Source of the DNA: Bacteroidales bacterium
Lineage (GTDB): Bacteria > Bacteroidota > Bacteroidia > Bacteroidales > UBA4417
NCBI GenBank assembly: GCA_016707785.1
Contig: JADJGZ010000036.1
Span: forward strand, 1 to 36,123
DNA length: 36,123 nucleotides
Direction: 5' to 3'
Part shown: one piece after another, positions 25,606 through 33,798 of the stretch
Layout: each line of letters opens with the position of its first letter
Numbering within the stretch: the stretch's first letter is position 1
Translations under genes and position numbers: made by a program
Notes under the pieces: model-generated
What the model saw: only the letters and a program-made list of their open reading frames with translations
Databases searched by the model: none
Told to the model about the DNA's origin: nothing

Positions 25606-25687
25606 TACCTTTATTCAAGATATGGAGAAATATGTATATATTTTTCCATATCATGTTATACGTGTTTGATAAATAATAGTCTACCTG

Positions 25688-27475
25688 ATGGAACAACACC
25701 TGGTACAAGTCTTACGCAACAGGGCTGCCCAATATACTGATCGGGAAGTTTTCCGTTTCCGGCCCAGTGGATCCAAAACCTATCAAAGTACCACCTGGAA
25801 GGAAGTTGTGCTCCATGTTGATGAAGTGGCACTTTCACTTCTCTCCCTTGGATTTGGTCCTAAATCAAATATCGGAATCTTTAGTGCCAATAAACCTGAA
25901 TGGACCATTGCGGACTATGGGATTATGGCTATCAGAGGGGTTGTTGTGCCATTTTTCAGCACCGCCTCTAAAACCCAGGTTAAATATATCGTGGATGAAA
26001 CTTCCATGCAATTGATGTTCGTTGGGAATAAGGAACAGCTTGAATCTGCAGTTTGGCTGATGAATAATAATTCCACCCTTCGTAAAGTTGTTTCATTTGA
26101 TGAAACTGCAATCGATGGTAAAGATGAACGTTTGATGGGTTGGTCTGACTTCATGGCACTTGGTAAACAAGCTGCTGCCTCCACAACCGATCTTGAAAAA
26201 ATTCTTGCACAAGCTGAACCCGACGATCTGGCCACCATAATTTATACATCCGGTACAACAGGAGAACCGAAAGGTGTGATGCTTGGACAGGACAATTTTA
26301 TCAGCTGCCTGAAGATCCATGATCAACGACTGGATGTGAATGACAAAGACGTTTCCATGTGCTTCCTTCCACTTAGCCATATTTTTGAACGCGCCTGGTC
26401 GTTTTATATGATCCATTGCGGGGTAACCCTCGTATTCCTGGAAAATCCCAAATCTGTTATCGAGGAACTTCCTCTGGCTCAACCCACCCTGATGTGCACG
26501 GTTCCGCGGTTTTTTGAAAAAACCTATGAGGGAATCCGTGCTGAAGAAGCCAAATGGTCACCTATTAAGAGAAAAATCTTCGACTGGACTATCAAAGTTG
26601 GTTACGAACGTTCAGAATATCTTAAAGACAGCCTTCCCATTCCAATGGGTTTGCAAATCAAGTATAAGATTGCTAATAAAGTGACCTTACAAAAACTTCG
26701 CAGTATTTTCGGAGGCAGTATTCGTACCATGCCCTGTTCAGGTGCAGCTATCAGGACAGAATTACTAAGGTTCTTCCATGCTACCGGCATTTTTGTGAAT
26801 TATGGATACGGCGCTTCAGAAACTACTGCAACAGTGTCTTGTTTCCGCACCGACCATTATGAATTCGGATCCTGTGGCACAGTAATGCCAGATGTAGAAG
26901 TTAAAATGGATGAAAAGGGTGAAATTCTTGTGAAGGCAGCTACGGTATTCAAGGGATACTATAACAAACCCAATGAAACAGCTAAGGTATTGACGGATGG
27001 CTGGTACCACACAGGTGATAAAGGCTCATTCAGCAGTTTAGGAAACCTTGTGATGGAGGATCGTTTGAATGATATTTTCAAAACATCCGGCGGTAAATAC
27101 GTCTCACCTCAAAAGATAGAACTTCTCCTTTCAAATGACCCGTTTATTGAACAGGCTATTGTGATTGGTGACAACAGGAAATATATCTCAGCACTGATCA
27201 TTCCTTCTTTCTTAACCCTGAAATTGAGAACAGAATTAAATATTCTACCAGAACATTCCCCCCAGGAAATTATTGATAACCCTTTAGTTATCGGTTTTCT
27301 CAATGAAAGGATCAAGGAAATCCAGGAGGAGTTAACACCTTATGAAAGGGTTGTAAAATTTACCTTGTTACCTGAAGCATTCAGTATCGAGAATGATTCT
27401 TTAACAGGTACCTTGAAGCTAAAACGGAAAGTGATCAACCTGAAATTCCAGGAATTGATAGAAAAGATGTACTAG
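25688..27475 (+). CDS. Long-chain acyl-CoA synthetase (AMP-forming)
   Basis: This is a 595-residue adenylate-forming enzyme that activates fatty acids to acyl-CoA. The phosphate-binding P-loop YTSGTTGEPKG is at 186-196, with SHIFERAW after it and GYGASETTATVS in the A5 position. GWYHTGDKGSF carries the ribose-binding Asp, and RLNDIFKTSGGKYVSP is the hinge and A8 region. The GRKYISAL and NDSLTGTLKLKRK ends fit the long-chain FadD/ACSL branch common in Bacteroidota. The start has a good promoter upstream. Its stop overlaps by 4 nt the 3' end of the convergent acyltransferase gene. Confidence 0.92.
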   Translation: MEQHLVQVLRNRAAQYTDREVFRFRPSGSKTYQSTTWKEVVLHVDEVALSLLSLGFGPKSNIGIFSANKPEWTIADYGIMAIRGVVVPFFSTASKTQVKYIVDETSMQLMFVGNKEQLESAVWLMNNNSTLRKVVSFDETAIDGKDERLMGWSDFMALGKQAAASTTDLEKILAQAEPDDLATIIYTSGTTGEPKGVMLGQDNFISCLKIHDQRLDVNDKDVSMCFLPLSHIFERAWSFYMIHCGVTLVFLENPKSVIEELPLAQPTLMCTVPRFFEKTYEGIRAEEAKWSPIKRKIFDWTIKVGYERSEYLKDSLPIPMGLQIKYKIANKVTLQKLRSIFGGSIRTMPCSGAAIRTELLRFFHATGIFVNYGYGASETTATVSCFRTDHYEFGSCGTVMPDVEVKMDEKGEILVKAATVFKGYYNKPNETAKVLTDGWYHTGDKGSFSSLGNLVMEDRLNDIFKTSGGKYVSPQKIELLLSNDPFIEQAIVIGDNRKYISALIIPSFLTLKLRTELNILPEHSPQEIIDNPLVIGFLNERIKEIQEELTPYERVVKFTLLPEAFSIENDSLTGTLKLKRKVINLKFQELIEKMY

Positions 27476-28338
27476 CGGGTTAATTTCCATCGTCTGTGCG
27501 ACCATAACCAGCTTCCCGGGTTTTTCCGGATCAGCTCCTCGAGTTTTCCTGCGTATCTGCGGGTGATTTCACCCTCGGGCAATTCTTTTGGATTGTCAGC
27601 GATTACAGAAATTTCAAGTGTATAATATCCCCTTTTCACTCGTTGGACATCTCCGTATAGCACCGGCATATCGTATCGACGGGCATAGTTTTCAGGACCA
27701 TGCAAGAATGCAGTATCCCTGTTCATGAAATTCACCCAGATCGATTTTCTGACATTGGTCGGACTCTGGTCAGCAGCCATGATATAGATGGATGGAGAAC
27801 CAGCATTCTTCTCAAATAATGCTCCCGTTTTATAGATTGATGCCAGTGATGTACCGAATTTTGAACGGCTCCACTTTGCGAAGCGATCAATGTACTTATT
27901 GCTCAGGGGTTTGTACAAGGCATAGATAGGGTAGTGGGTAAATAATCCCGGTGAAAGGCTTCCCCATTCCCAGTTATTGAAATGGGCAGGCACGGCAATG
28001 ATACTCTTTCCCTGGGATAAAAAAGATTCTATGAGCTCAGGGTTTACAATCCGATGCCTTCGTTTTACCTGTTTTGGTGTCATGCTAAAGGCTTTCAGTC
28101 CTTCAACCGTAACATCCGCCAGATTCTTATAAACATCAGAAATCATCTTTTGCATTTCTTGCTCGGTGGCATCAGGGAATGAGCCCCTTAGATTGGAACT
28201 AATTACCTCTTTCCTGTATCCAACCAATCTTTGCAGGATAAATCGAATCAGGTCGGAAAAAAGGTAAAGTACCGGAAATGGAATCAGTCCGATCAGGAAT
28301 ACAAAGACAAGAAAAATGCCTGTTATAATAAGGTTCAT
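27472..28338 (-). CDS. LpxL/HtrB-type lipid A acyltransferase
   Basis: This is a 288-residue inner-membrane acyltransferase. An N-terminal membrane segment (4-24) is followed by the catalytic HFNNWE motif (His119 and Glu124, HX4E), as in LpxL/LpxM. Other typical parts are AADQSPT and RRYDMPVLYGDVQRVKRGYY, and a tryptophan-rich end NPGSWLWSHRRWK. It adds a secondary acyl chain to the lipid A precursor. It complements waaA in the same window. It starts at ATG 28338 after a TAACTTTG box, and is divergent from the aldo/keto reductase and convergent with the acyl-CoA ligase. Confidence 0.9.
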   Translation of the reverse strand: MNLIITGIFLVFVFLIGLIPFPVLYLFSDLIRFILQRLVGYRKEVISSNLRGSFPDATEQEMQKMISDVYKNLADVTVEGLKAFSMTPKQVKRRHRIVNPELIESFLSQGKSIIAVPAHFNNWEWGSLSPGLFTHYPIYALYKPLSNKYIDRFAKWSRSKFGTSLASIYKTGALFEKNAGSPSIYIMAADQSPTNVRKSIWVNFMNRDTAFLHGPENYARRYDMPVLYGDVQRVKRGYYTLEISVIADNPKELPEGEITRRYAGKLEELIRKNPGSWLWSHRRWKLTR

Positions 28339-28369
28339 AATATTGTACGAATGATACAGGAGAAAGGTG

Positions 28370-28377
28370 CAAAGTTA
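28370..28377 (-). promoter_or_regulatory. Candidate -7 box (TAACTTTG) of the LpxL-type gene
   Basis: TAACTTTG on the minus strand lies 32 nt before the start at 28338 and matches TAnnTTTG. Confidence 0.55.
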
Positions 28378-28402
28378 CCGATTTTCCAATAGTTCTTTAC
28401 TG

Positions 28403-28410
28403 TACTTTTG
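28403..28410 (+). promoter_or_regulatory. Candidate -7 box (TACTTTTG) of the aldo/keto reductase gene
   Basis: TACTTTTG matches TAnnTTTG, 26 nt from the opposing box. It overlaps an in-frame TTG at 28408, which therefore cannot be the start codon. Confidence 0.5.
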
Positions 28411-28551
28411 GACGACAAAATCATATTCCGGGATTTCGGGAACATTCAACTGATGATGAGAATCTATTCAAAGTATGCCAGTTGGAAATTGCAGGAGAAA
28501 CTCCGGGCAATAAAAATCAGACTTCAGAAAACACAAATACTTTCTTCAATT

Positions 28552-29556
28552 ATGGATTATACACCAGAACCGGGACGCTATCGTGAAATGCTATACAGGC
28601 GCTGTGGCAAAAGCGGACTCATGTTACCTGCTGTCTCATTAGGTCTTTGGCACAATTTCGGCCATGTCGACGATTTTAAAACCTCCAGGGCCATTGCTCT
28701 AAAAGCTTTTGACCGGGGCATTACCCATTTTGATCTTGCAAATAATTATGGGCCGCCTCCCGGATCTGCAGAATCAAATTTTGGAAAAATTCTTAGCCAG
28801 GATCTTAAACCCTGGCGGGATGAACTGATCATCTCCTCCAAAGCCGGTTACCTGATGTGGCCCGGACCATACGGAGAATGGGGATCAAGGAAATACCTTA
28901 TTTCCAGTATTGACCAGAGTTTGAAACGGATGGGATTGGAATATGTCGATATCTTCTACAGTCACCGTCCGGATCCTGATACTCCCCTGGAAGAGACTAT
29001 GACTGCCCTTGACCAGATTGTCAGGCAAGGAAAAGCACTGTATGCAGGGATATCAAATTATCCCCCGGATATGACGGTGAAAGCAATTTCAATCCTTGAA
29101 CAATTGGGGACACCCTGCCTGATCCATCAACCCAGGTATAATATGCTTGATCGCTGGGCTGAAAACGGACTCTTACAGGTATTAGGTGCAGAAGGTATCG
29201 GATGTATAGTCTATTCCCCTCTTGCCCAGGGATTGCTTACTGACCGGTACCTGAAAGGGATTCCCCGGGATTCAAGAGCTGCAAAACCTCATGGTTTTCT
29301 GAAAGAAGACAGAGTGCCTGAGGTGATGCCTCAGATTCAGCAACTCAATGCGATTGCCGGAAAAAGGGGACAAAGCCTTGCCCAGATGGCACTGGCCTGG
29401 CTGCTGAAAGATGAAAGGGTTACCTCAGTATTGATTGGTGCAAGTTCAGTCCGTCAGTTGGAAGATTCTTTGCAGTCACTTCAAAAACTGAATTTCAGCC
29501 AGGAAGAACTGAAGCAAATTGAGACACTGTTGAATACAAGTGCATCTAATTATTGA
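28552..29556 (+). CDS. Aldo/keto reductase, YghZ (L-glyceraldehyde-3-phosphate reductase)-like
   Basis: This is a 334-residue TIM-barrel oxidoreductase with NADPH-dependent aldehyde reduction expected. It is very close in pattern to Escherichia coli YghZ: YRRCGKSGLMLPA, SLGLWHNFGHVD, THFDLANNYGPPPGSAE, KAGYLMWPGPYG, DIFYSHRPD, and SVLIGASS. The catalytic tetrad is Asp61, Tyr66, Lys97 and His138. The start at MDYTPEPGRY is chosen by family alignment; in-frame upstream starts (a TTG at 28408 and ATGs near 28453) would add a non-homologous N-terminus. The gene ends just before an aberrant C-rich stretch. Confidence 0.9.
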   Translation: MDYTPEPGRYREMLYRRCGKSGLMLPAVSLGLWHNFGHVDDFKTSRAIALKAFDRGITHFDLANNYGPPPGSAESNFGKILSQDLKPWRDELIISSKAGYLMWPGPYGEWGSRKYLISSIDQSLKRMGLEYVDIFYSHRPDPDTPLEETMTALDQIVRQGKALYAGISNYPPDMTVKAISILEQLGTPCLIHQPRYNMLDRWAENGLLQVLGAEGIGCIVYSPLAQGLLTDRYLKGIPRDSRAAKPHGFLKEDRVPEVMPQIQQLNAIAGKRGQSLAQMALAWLLKDERVTSVLIGASSVRQLEDSLQSLQKLNFSQEELKQIETLLNTSASNY

Positions 29557-29609
29557 TTATCGATTTTGGAAATCGCTTCAAAGATTTCAATCTTCAGTTC
29601 CGGGATCCA

Positions 29610-29820
29610 AAGAGGGGGAATATTTCGCCCCCCCCCCGCCCCAATTTTCCCCTTTTTGTTTGGGGCCCCCCCTGTGTAATAAACGGGGGGTTTTTCGTTG
29701 GTCCTCCCCCACTTCTTTCCCCCCCCCCCCCCCCCCCCCCCCTCCTACCCCCCCCCCCCGAAGTCCCCCCTGGATAATTGTCGCCCCGCAGGCGCGTCGA
29801 TGAAGCTTTTTTCCCCCCTA
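29610..29820. other. Homopolymer-rich aberrant stretch, probably unreliable sequence
   Basis: Within 200 bases there are runs of 24 C (29719-29742), 12 C (29748-29759) and several of 5-9 C or G, unlike anything else in the window. Frames across it translate to proline- or glycine-rich low-complexity peptides. This looks like poor base calls at the end of a read or a badly closed gap. The region between the reductase and the nucleotidyltransferase fragment therefore cannot be annotated reliably. Confidence 0.7.
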
Positions 29821-29838
29821 ATATGTTTAACGGCATTT

Positions 29839-30094
29839 TTAGACATAACAAACCTCATTTAAAATTGCCGGTCCTAAGTAACAACTTAAACCATTCTTAG
29901 TCACCAGTTCTACTTTTTCATTTTCGAAAAGTCTCTCAAACGCCAGTAATTGCGGGTTCAAAATCGATAAATATATCAATGTCACTTTGAGAGGATTGTT
30001 CATTACGGACATAAGATCCAAATAGTCCTACTTCTCTGATTCCGTGCTTGTTTAGCTCCGGTTTAGAGTTCTTAAGGGGAAAATCTGTGGTCAT
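29839..30094 (-). pseudogene. Broken MNT-type minimal nucleotidyltransferase
   Basis: The first frame starts at ATG 30094 (MTTDFPLKN) and contains the full nucleotidyltransferase signature LFGSYVR...SDIDIFIDFEP, with Gly26-Ser27 and Asp38/Asp40, then stops at 29936. A second frame ends at 29839 and supplies the usual C-terminal part FERLFENEKVELV...LGPAILNEV. The normal middle segment of about 15-20 residues is missing, so a deletion with frame change lies near 29945-29960. MNT proteins are antitoxins that AMPylate HEPN toxins; no HEPN partner can be read in the C-rich stretch that follows. Whether the break is biological or a sequence error is unclear. Confidence 0.65.
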
Positions 30095-30104
30095 TATTTC
30101 AATA

Positions 30105-30112
30105 CAAATATA
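30105..30112 (-). promoter_or_regulatory. Candidate -7 box (TATATTTG) of the MNT fragment
   Basis: TATATTTG on the minus strand ends 10 nt before ATG 30094, which would give a very short leader. Confidence 0.4.
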
Positions 30113-30125
30113 CACTCTATAACAC

Positions 30126-31004
30126 TCATGATGCACTCATAGCCTGAACATCCGGGGCAATTTTCTTGACAAGTCCCTGGAGTACTGTTCCCGGGCCTAC
30201 TTCAATAAAGGTATCACCTCCATCAGCTACCATATTCTGCACCGTTTGGGTCCAACGTACCGGTGAAGTCAACTGTGCTACCAGGTTTGCCTTGATTTCT
30301 TCAGGAGAACTGAAAGGTTTAGCATTTACATTCTGGTAAATGGGGCAGATAGGGGTATTGAACTGAGTGGCTTCAATAGCGGCGGCTAATTCTACCCTTG
30401 CCGGTTCCATAAGCGGTGAATGGAAGGCTCCACCTACTTTGAGAGGTAATGCCCTTTTAGCACCGGCTTCCTTTAGTTTTTCACAGGCAATCTCAATGCC
30501 TTTAAAGGAACCTGAAATCACGAGTTGCCCGGGACTGTTATAGTTTGCTGGTACAACGACCTCTTCAATATCTTTGAGCACCACCTCAACTTTATCATCA
30601 TCCAGTCCAAGGATGGCAGCCATTGTGGAGGGCTCAGCTTCACAGGCTTTCTGCATTGCAAGTGCACGGGCATATACCAGTCGGAGGCCATCTTCAAAAG
30701 TGAGGGCTTTATTGGCAACCAGGGCTGAAAATTCTCCTAGGGAGTGGCCGGCTACCATATCGGGTGTGAAGTTCTCACCCAGGGTGGCTGCTAAAATTAC
30801 TGAATGAAGAAAAATAGCAGGCTGGGTTACTTTCGTCTGCCTGAGGTCCTCATCAGTACCGGCGAACATCAGGTCAGTGATCCTGTATCCAAGTATTTCA
30901 TTGGCTTTCTCGAACATCTCTTTCGCAATCGGGAAGTTGTCATACAGATCTTTTCCCATTCCTACAAACTGGGCACCCTGACCCGGAAATACATATGCTT
31001 TCAT
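30126..31004 (-). CDS. fabD: Malonyl-CoA:ACP S-malonyltransferase
   Basis: This is a 292-residue cytosolic enzyme that moves malonyl from CoA to acyl carrier protein in fatty acid synthesis. The motif FPGQGAQFVGMG opens the protein. The nucleophile is Ser88 in GHSLGEFSAL, and the catalytic His is His195 in GGAFHSPLM. VEVGPGTVLQGLVKKI near the end is the usual C-terminal motif. It appears to be a single-gene unit from its own TATTTTTG promoter. No other fab gene is adjacent. It contributes precursors for the same lipid pathways as the LpxL-type and acyl-CoA ligase genes. Confidence 0.95.
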   Translation of the reverse strand: MKAYVFPGQGAQFVGMGKDLYDNFPIAKEMFEKANEILGYRITDLMFAGTDEDLRQTKVTQPAIFLHSVILAATLGENFTPDMVAGHSLGEFSALVANKALTFEDGLRLVYARALAMQKACEAEPSTMAAILGLDDDKVEVVLKDIEEVVVPANYNSPGQLVISGSFKGIEIACEKLKEAGAKRALPLKVGGAFHSPLMEPARVELAAAIEATQFNTPICPIYQNVNAKPFSSPEEIKANLVAQLTSPVRWTQTVQNMVADGGDTFIEVGPGTVLQGLVKKIAPDVQAMSAS

Positions 31005-31031
31005 AATAATTGGTTTGGCTTAATGAAGGCG

Positions 31032-31039
31032 CAAAAATA
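31032..31039 (-). promoter_or_regulatory. Candidate -7 box (TATTTTTG) of fabD
   Basis: TATTTTTG on the minus strand matches TAnnTTTG and lies 28 nt before the fabD start. Confidence 0.5.
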
Positions 31040-31077
31040 CAAATTCCTTTTAGATAGAGAATTCAGAGTCACCAGAC

Positions 31078-31104
31078 AAAAAAAAAGCCGGCAATAAACC
31101 GGCC
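31078..31104 (-). terminator. Rho-independent terminator of the Bax-inhibitor-1 family gene
   Basis: On the minus strand CCGGTTTATTGCCGG-type pairing (GCCGG at 31087-31091 with CCGGC at 31099-31103, loop of 7) is followed by a run of nine T. It starts 23 nt after the stop at 31127 and separates this gene from fabD. Confidence 0.85.
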
Positions 31105-31126
31105 TGAAATTCAAGTGAAAGTAATT

Positions 31127-31846
31127 TTAATCCCTTCTGCCCAGGAAACGTAAAAGGAACAGGAAGAGGTTAATGAAGTCGAGGTAAAGTGCCAATGCTC
31201 CCATGATGGCATATTTCTTTGTTGATTCCTGGCCGGCAATCATCTCTCCGCTCATATTCTTCAGTTTCTGTACATCATAAGCTGTAAGTCCGGTGAATAT
31301 CAATACTCCTATAAAACTAATGATATACTGCATGGAGTCACTTTTCAGGAAGAAATTGATAACCGAGGCAATGATTATTCCTACCAAAGCCATCATAAGG
31401 ATGCTTCCAAATTTGGTGAGGTCAGTTTTGGTAGTATATCCGGCAATGGCCATAACTCCAAAAGTAAGTGAAGTTACCCCGAAGGTAATGGCAATTGAAC
31501 CCATACTATAAACCAGGAAGATAAAACTCAGGCTCAATCCGACCAATAATGCATAGGCAAGGAATAACAAGGTCATCGACATGGCACTCAATTTCTGGAA
31601 ACGCAACGACATGAGCATAACAAATCCAATGGGAGCCAGCATAACGATCCATCCAAAAATTGAAAGGCCTGTTTCCGTAACAAGCAAACTAAGTATCGCA
31701 GGTGTCTGGGCCACAAAATAGGCAGTTCCGGCAGTGAGGGCCAGTGCAATAAACATCCATGAAAATACTCCGCTCATGAAGGTCCGAACAATGGTTTGGT
31801 CTTTGAGCGTAATATCCGGAAGTGTATTATATTGATTCTCGTTCAT
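31127..31846 (-). CDS. Bax inhibitor-1 / YccA-family membrane protein
   Basis: This is a 239-residue protein with seven hydrophobic segments from residue 25 to the end, the layout of bacterial BI-1/TMBIM proteins (YccA, YbhL). Typical parts are FMSGVFSWMFIALALTAGTAYF, GLTAYDVQKLKNM with the conserved Asp of the pore region, and ALALYLDFINLFLFLLRFLGRR at the C-terminus. Family members are inner-membrane proteins linked to Ca2+ leak or to the FtsH protease in other bacteria; the role here is not shown. The start is ATG 31846; an in-frame TTG at 31873 lies inside the promoter box. A good terminator follows. Confidence 0.92.
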   Translation of the reverse strand: MNENQYNTLPDITLKDQTIVRTFMSGVFSWMFIALALTAGTAYFVAQTPAILSLLVTETGLSIFGWIVMLAPIGFVMLMSLRFQKLSAMSMTLLFLAYALLVGLSLSFIFLVYSMGSIAITFGVTSLTFGVMAIAGYTTKTDLTKFGSILMMALVGIIIASVINFFLKSDSMQYIISFIGVLIFTGLTAYDVQKLKNMSGEMIAGQESTKKYAIMGALALYLDFINLFLFLLRFLGRRD

Positions 31847-31870
31847 AGTTTCTTTTAAATTTATTTTTTG

Positions 31871-31878
31871 CAAAATTA
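31871..31878 (-). promoter_or_regulatory. Candidate -7 box (TAATTTTG) of the BI-1 family gene
   Basis: TAATTTTG on the minus strand matches TAnnTTTG, 25 nt before ATG 31846. Its overlap with the in-frame TTG at 31873 fixes the true start. Confidence 0.5.
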
Positions 31879-31916
31879 CATAATCCTGAGAATTAAATTT
31901 CCCAACTTTTGTGAAA

Positions 31917-32576
31917 TCAATGCAATCTTGATCCGATCAGGTGAATGAATTCTGCCCTGGTCTTATCCACCAGGAAGGCGCCGGTAAAATCACTGGTCGT
32001 GGTCACTGAGTTTTGTTTCTGTATTCCTCTCATGCTCATGCACATATGCTGAGCTTCAATAACCACTGCGACTCCAAGGGGTTTAAGGGTATTATAGATA
32101 CATTCCTTAATTTGCGTAGTAAGCCGCTCCTGTACCTGCAGCCTTCTTGCGAATGCATCCACAACCCTGGGTATTTTACTCAGTCCAACAATATGCCCGT
32201 TTGGAATATAGGCTACATGTGCTTTGCCGAAAAACGGGATCATATGATGCTCGCACATTGAATACAGCTCAATATCCTTCACAATAACCATCTGTTTGTA
32301 ATCTTCACTGAACATAGCAGAGCGTAAGATCTCATCAGGATCCAGATCATACCCATGAGTTAGGTATTGCATAGCTTTGGCAACTCTTTCCGGTGTTTTC
32401 ATCAGGCCTTCACGCTCGGGATTCTCACCAATCAACTTCAATATCTCTTTGTAATGTACAGCAAGTTCACTGATAGTCTGAACATTGTACAGGTCGCGTT
32501 TTTCGTAACCGTCCTGCTGAGGGTAATCATCCATCATGTTTTCTATGATCATTCCTTTTACTATTTCACTGCTCAT
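31917..32576 (-). CDS. folE: GTP cyclohydrolase I
   Basis: This is a 219-residue homodecameric-family enzyme that makes 7,8-dihydroneopterin triphosphate from GTP for folate, biopterin or queuosine. The zinc ligands are visible: Cys108 and His111 in SMCEHHMIPF, and Cys179 in AQHMCMSMRG. GLSKIPRVVDAFARRLQVQERLT is the classic signature. The start is ATG 32576 (MSSEIVKG); an in-frame TTG six codons earlier has poor support. It follows the PTPS-type gene by 42 nt on the same strand, so both enzymes of the pterin branch are probably made from one message. Confidence 0.95.
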   Translation of the reverse strand: MSSEIVKGMIIENMMDDYPQQDGYEKRDLYNVQTISELAVHYKEILKLIGENPEREGLMKTPERVAKAMQYLTHGYDLDPDEILRSAMFSEDYKQMVIVKDIELYSMCEHHMIPFFGKAHVAYIPNGHIVGLSKIPRVVDAFARRLQVQERLTTQIKECIYNTLKPLGVAVVIEAQHMCMSMRGIQKQNSVTTTSDFTGAFLVDKTRAEFIHLIGSRLH

Positions 32577-32618
32577 CGTAATGTCTTTTAACAATTAAAT
32601 TGTACTTTTCTTAAGAAC

Positions 32619-33053
32619 TCAACCCCGGATGTTATCTAAAGAATTACCGTAGTATTCAACAAAGTTGTTCTCTGTTTCATAGAGCTGGATTTTGTGTAAA
32701 ACGGAACCTAGTTCTGCAATGGGTTTTTCAAGTTCTCCCCAGATACCAATGGCAATATTTTCAGCAGAAGCAAGTACTCCTGACAAAAAATCAACTTCCA
32801 GGTTTATATTCTTATGATCCAGTTTCTCAATAACCAATCGGTTAACGAGTTCACTGAGATCTTTCAGGTTCATCAGGAAGCCGGTTTCAGGGTTTACCTC
32901 TCCTTTCACAGTCACATAAAGCGTGTAATTATGACCATGCCAGTTGGGATTGGAACATTTTCCGAAAATCTCCAGGTTTTTAGTGTCACTATAGTCTGGG
33001 CGGAATAACCTGTGTGCTGCATTGAACCGTTCCCGGCGTGTTACATAAATCAT
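32619..33053 (-). CDS. 6-pyruvoyl-tetrahydropterin synthase / QueD family
   Basis: This is a 144-residue T-fold enzyme acting on dihydroneopterin triphosphate, the product of the neighbouring folE. The zinc ligands are His14 in FNAAHRL and His39/His41 in WHGHNY, and the catalytic Cys33 lies in GKCSNPNWHGHNY. That Cys spacing, with NPN before HGH, is like animal PTPS (biopterin type) more than the short-spaced Cys of classical QueD; by family it could make 6-pyruvoyl- or 6-carboxy-tetrahydropterin. No queC, queE or queF is nearby. It is the first gene of the pair with folE. Confidence 0.88.
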   Translation of the reverse strand: MIYVTRRERFNAAHRLFRPDYSDTKNLEIFGKCSNPNWHGHNYTLYVTVKGEVNPETGFLMNLKDLSELVNRLVIEKLDHKNINLEVDFLSGVLASAENIAIGIWGELEKPIAELGSVLHKIQLYETENNFVEYYGNSLDNIRG

Positions 33054-33136
33054 CGGGGCTTTTTAAAGTAATGGGATTTGTTCGTGTTGTTTAACTTTTG
33101 TTTAGTATTTGATAAACAAACAAAATAGAATTTGGT

Positions 33137-33535
33137 TCATGGCTTCCCGGCGGTATTGCCCATTTTACTGATTTTAAGAAGCCATATGACTTCCAACAAG
33201 GTGTAAACGATGTAGAGAACAAAGATGCTGATGACAAAACGAATGGCATCAGTCTTGAAGAAATACAGGTAGAATGTAATCAGGACCAGTAACAGCAATA
33301 GTTTGATGACACTGGCAGCCATGAAAATATTGGTAAACCTGTTGAATTTACCTGTACTTGCCTTCAGCAGGATGTAATACAGGAATGAGGTAGAGAAAAT
33401 GAACAAAAGGATTAGCCAGGGCAATGCCGGACTATAAAGAGCCGGGAGGAAATAGGCTAGACCTGCAGCAGTTATGGAAATCAGGAGGGATATAATAGCA
33501 AGGTTCTTTGCAAACCGGGTAAGCATTTCTTTCAT
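33137..33535 (-). CDS. Small membrane protein in the AtpI position
   Basis: This is a 132-residue protein with four hydrophobic segments (about 11-31, 37-56, 68-91, 97-120) and a short basic C-terminus. It starts 5 nt after the AtpZ stop, so it is translationally linked to AtpZ. In Bacteroidota a protein like this often lies between AtpZ and the F0 a-subunit gene (atpB) and resembles ATP synthase protein I (AtpI), thought to help c-ring assembly or Mg2+ handling. The similarity is by topology and position only. Here no atpB follows. Confidence 0.6.
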   Translation of the reverse strand: MKEMLTRFAKNLAIISLLISITAAGLAYFLPALYSPALPWLILLFIFSTSFLYYILLKASTGKFNRFTNIFMAASVIKLLLLLVLITFYLYFFKTDAIRFVISIFVLYIVYTLLEVIWLLKISKMGNTAGKP

Positions 33536-33540
33536 AAAAC

Positions 33541-33798
33541 TTATTTTCGGATAAGGTCCTTAATGGCTGAATAGATGGCTGCAGAAACAGCCAGTACAGA
33601 TAAGATAAGGGTAAAAACAGGGAATTTCAGGTTGAGCCATTCATCAATTTTTACACCTCCGAAAACACCCACACCAATAATAGCAAACATCTGGAATGCC
33701 AGGTTCGAATACCTTGCATAACCACTAAGTTGTTTTTTGCCTTCTTCAGGCGATGACACTTTCGGTGGCGTAGGAGATTTTTTCATTTGGGATTTCAT
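33541..33798 (-). CDS. AtpZ/AtpI-family F0F1-ATP synthase accessory protein
   Basis: This is an 85-residue protein (start MKSQMKK at 33798; a second Met gives 33786). A soluble basic N-terminus is followed by two membrane segments: FQMFAIIGVGVFGGVKIDEWL and FTLILSVLAVSAAIYSAIKDL. The GVKIDEWL motif between them is the hallmark of AtpZ/AtpI-type proteins. It overlaps the 3' end of the bactofilin gene by 40-50 nt in another frame, so the two are translationally coupled. Longer upstream starts would be inside bactofilin with no family support. Confidence 0.85.
   Translation of the reverse strand: MKSQMKKSPTPPKVSSPEEGKKQLSGYARYSNLAFQMFAIIGVGVFGGVKIDEWLNLKFPVFTLILSVLAVSAAIYSAIKDLIRK

Noticed and set aside
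28408..28551. N-terminal extension of the aldo/keto reductase
   Set aside because: Its first codon is TTG inside a likely -7 box, and the 48 residues have no counterpart in YghZ-type enzymes.
29540..29803. Proline-rich and glycine-rich frames on both strands
   Set aside because: They are translations of C homopolymers in a stretch that looks like bad sequence.
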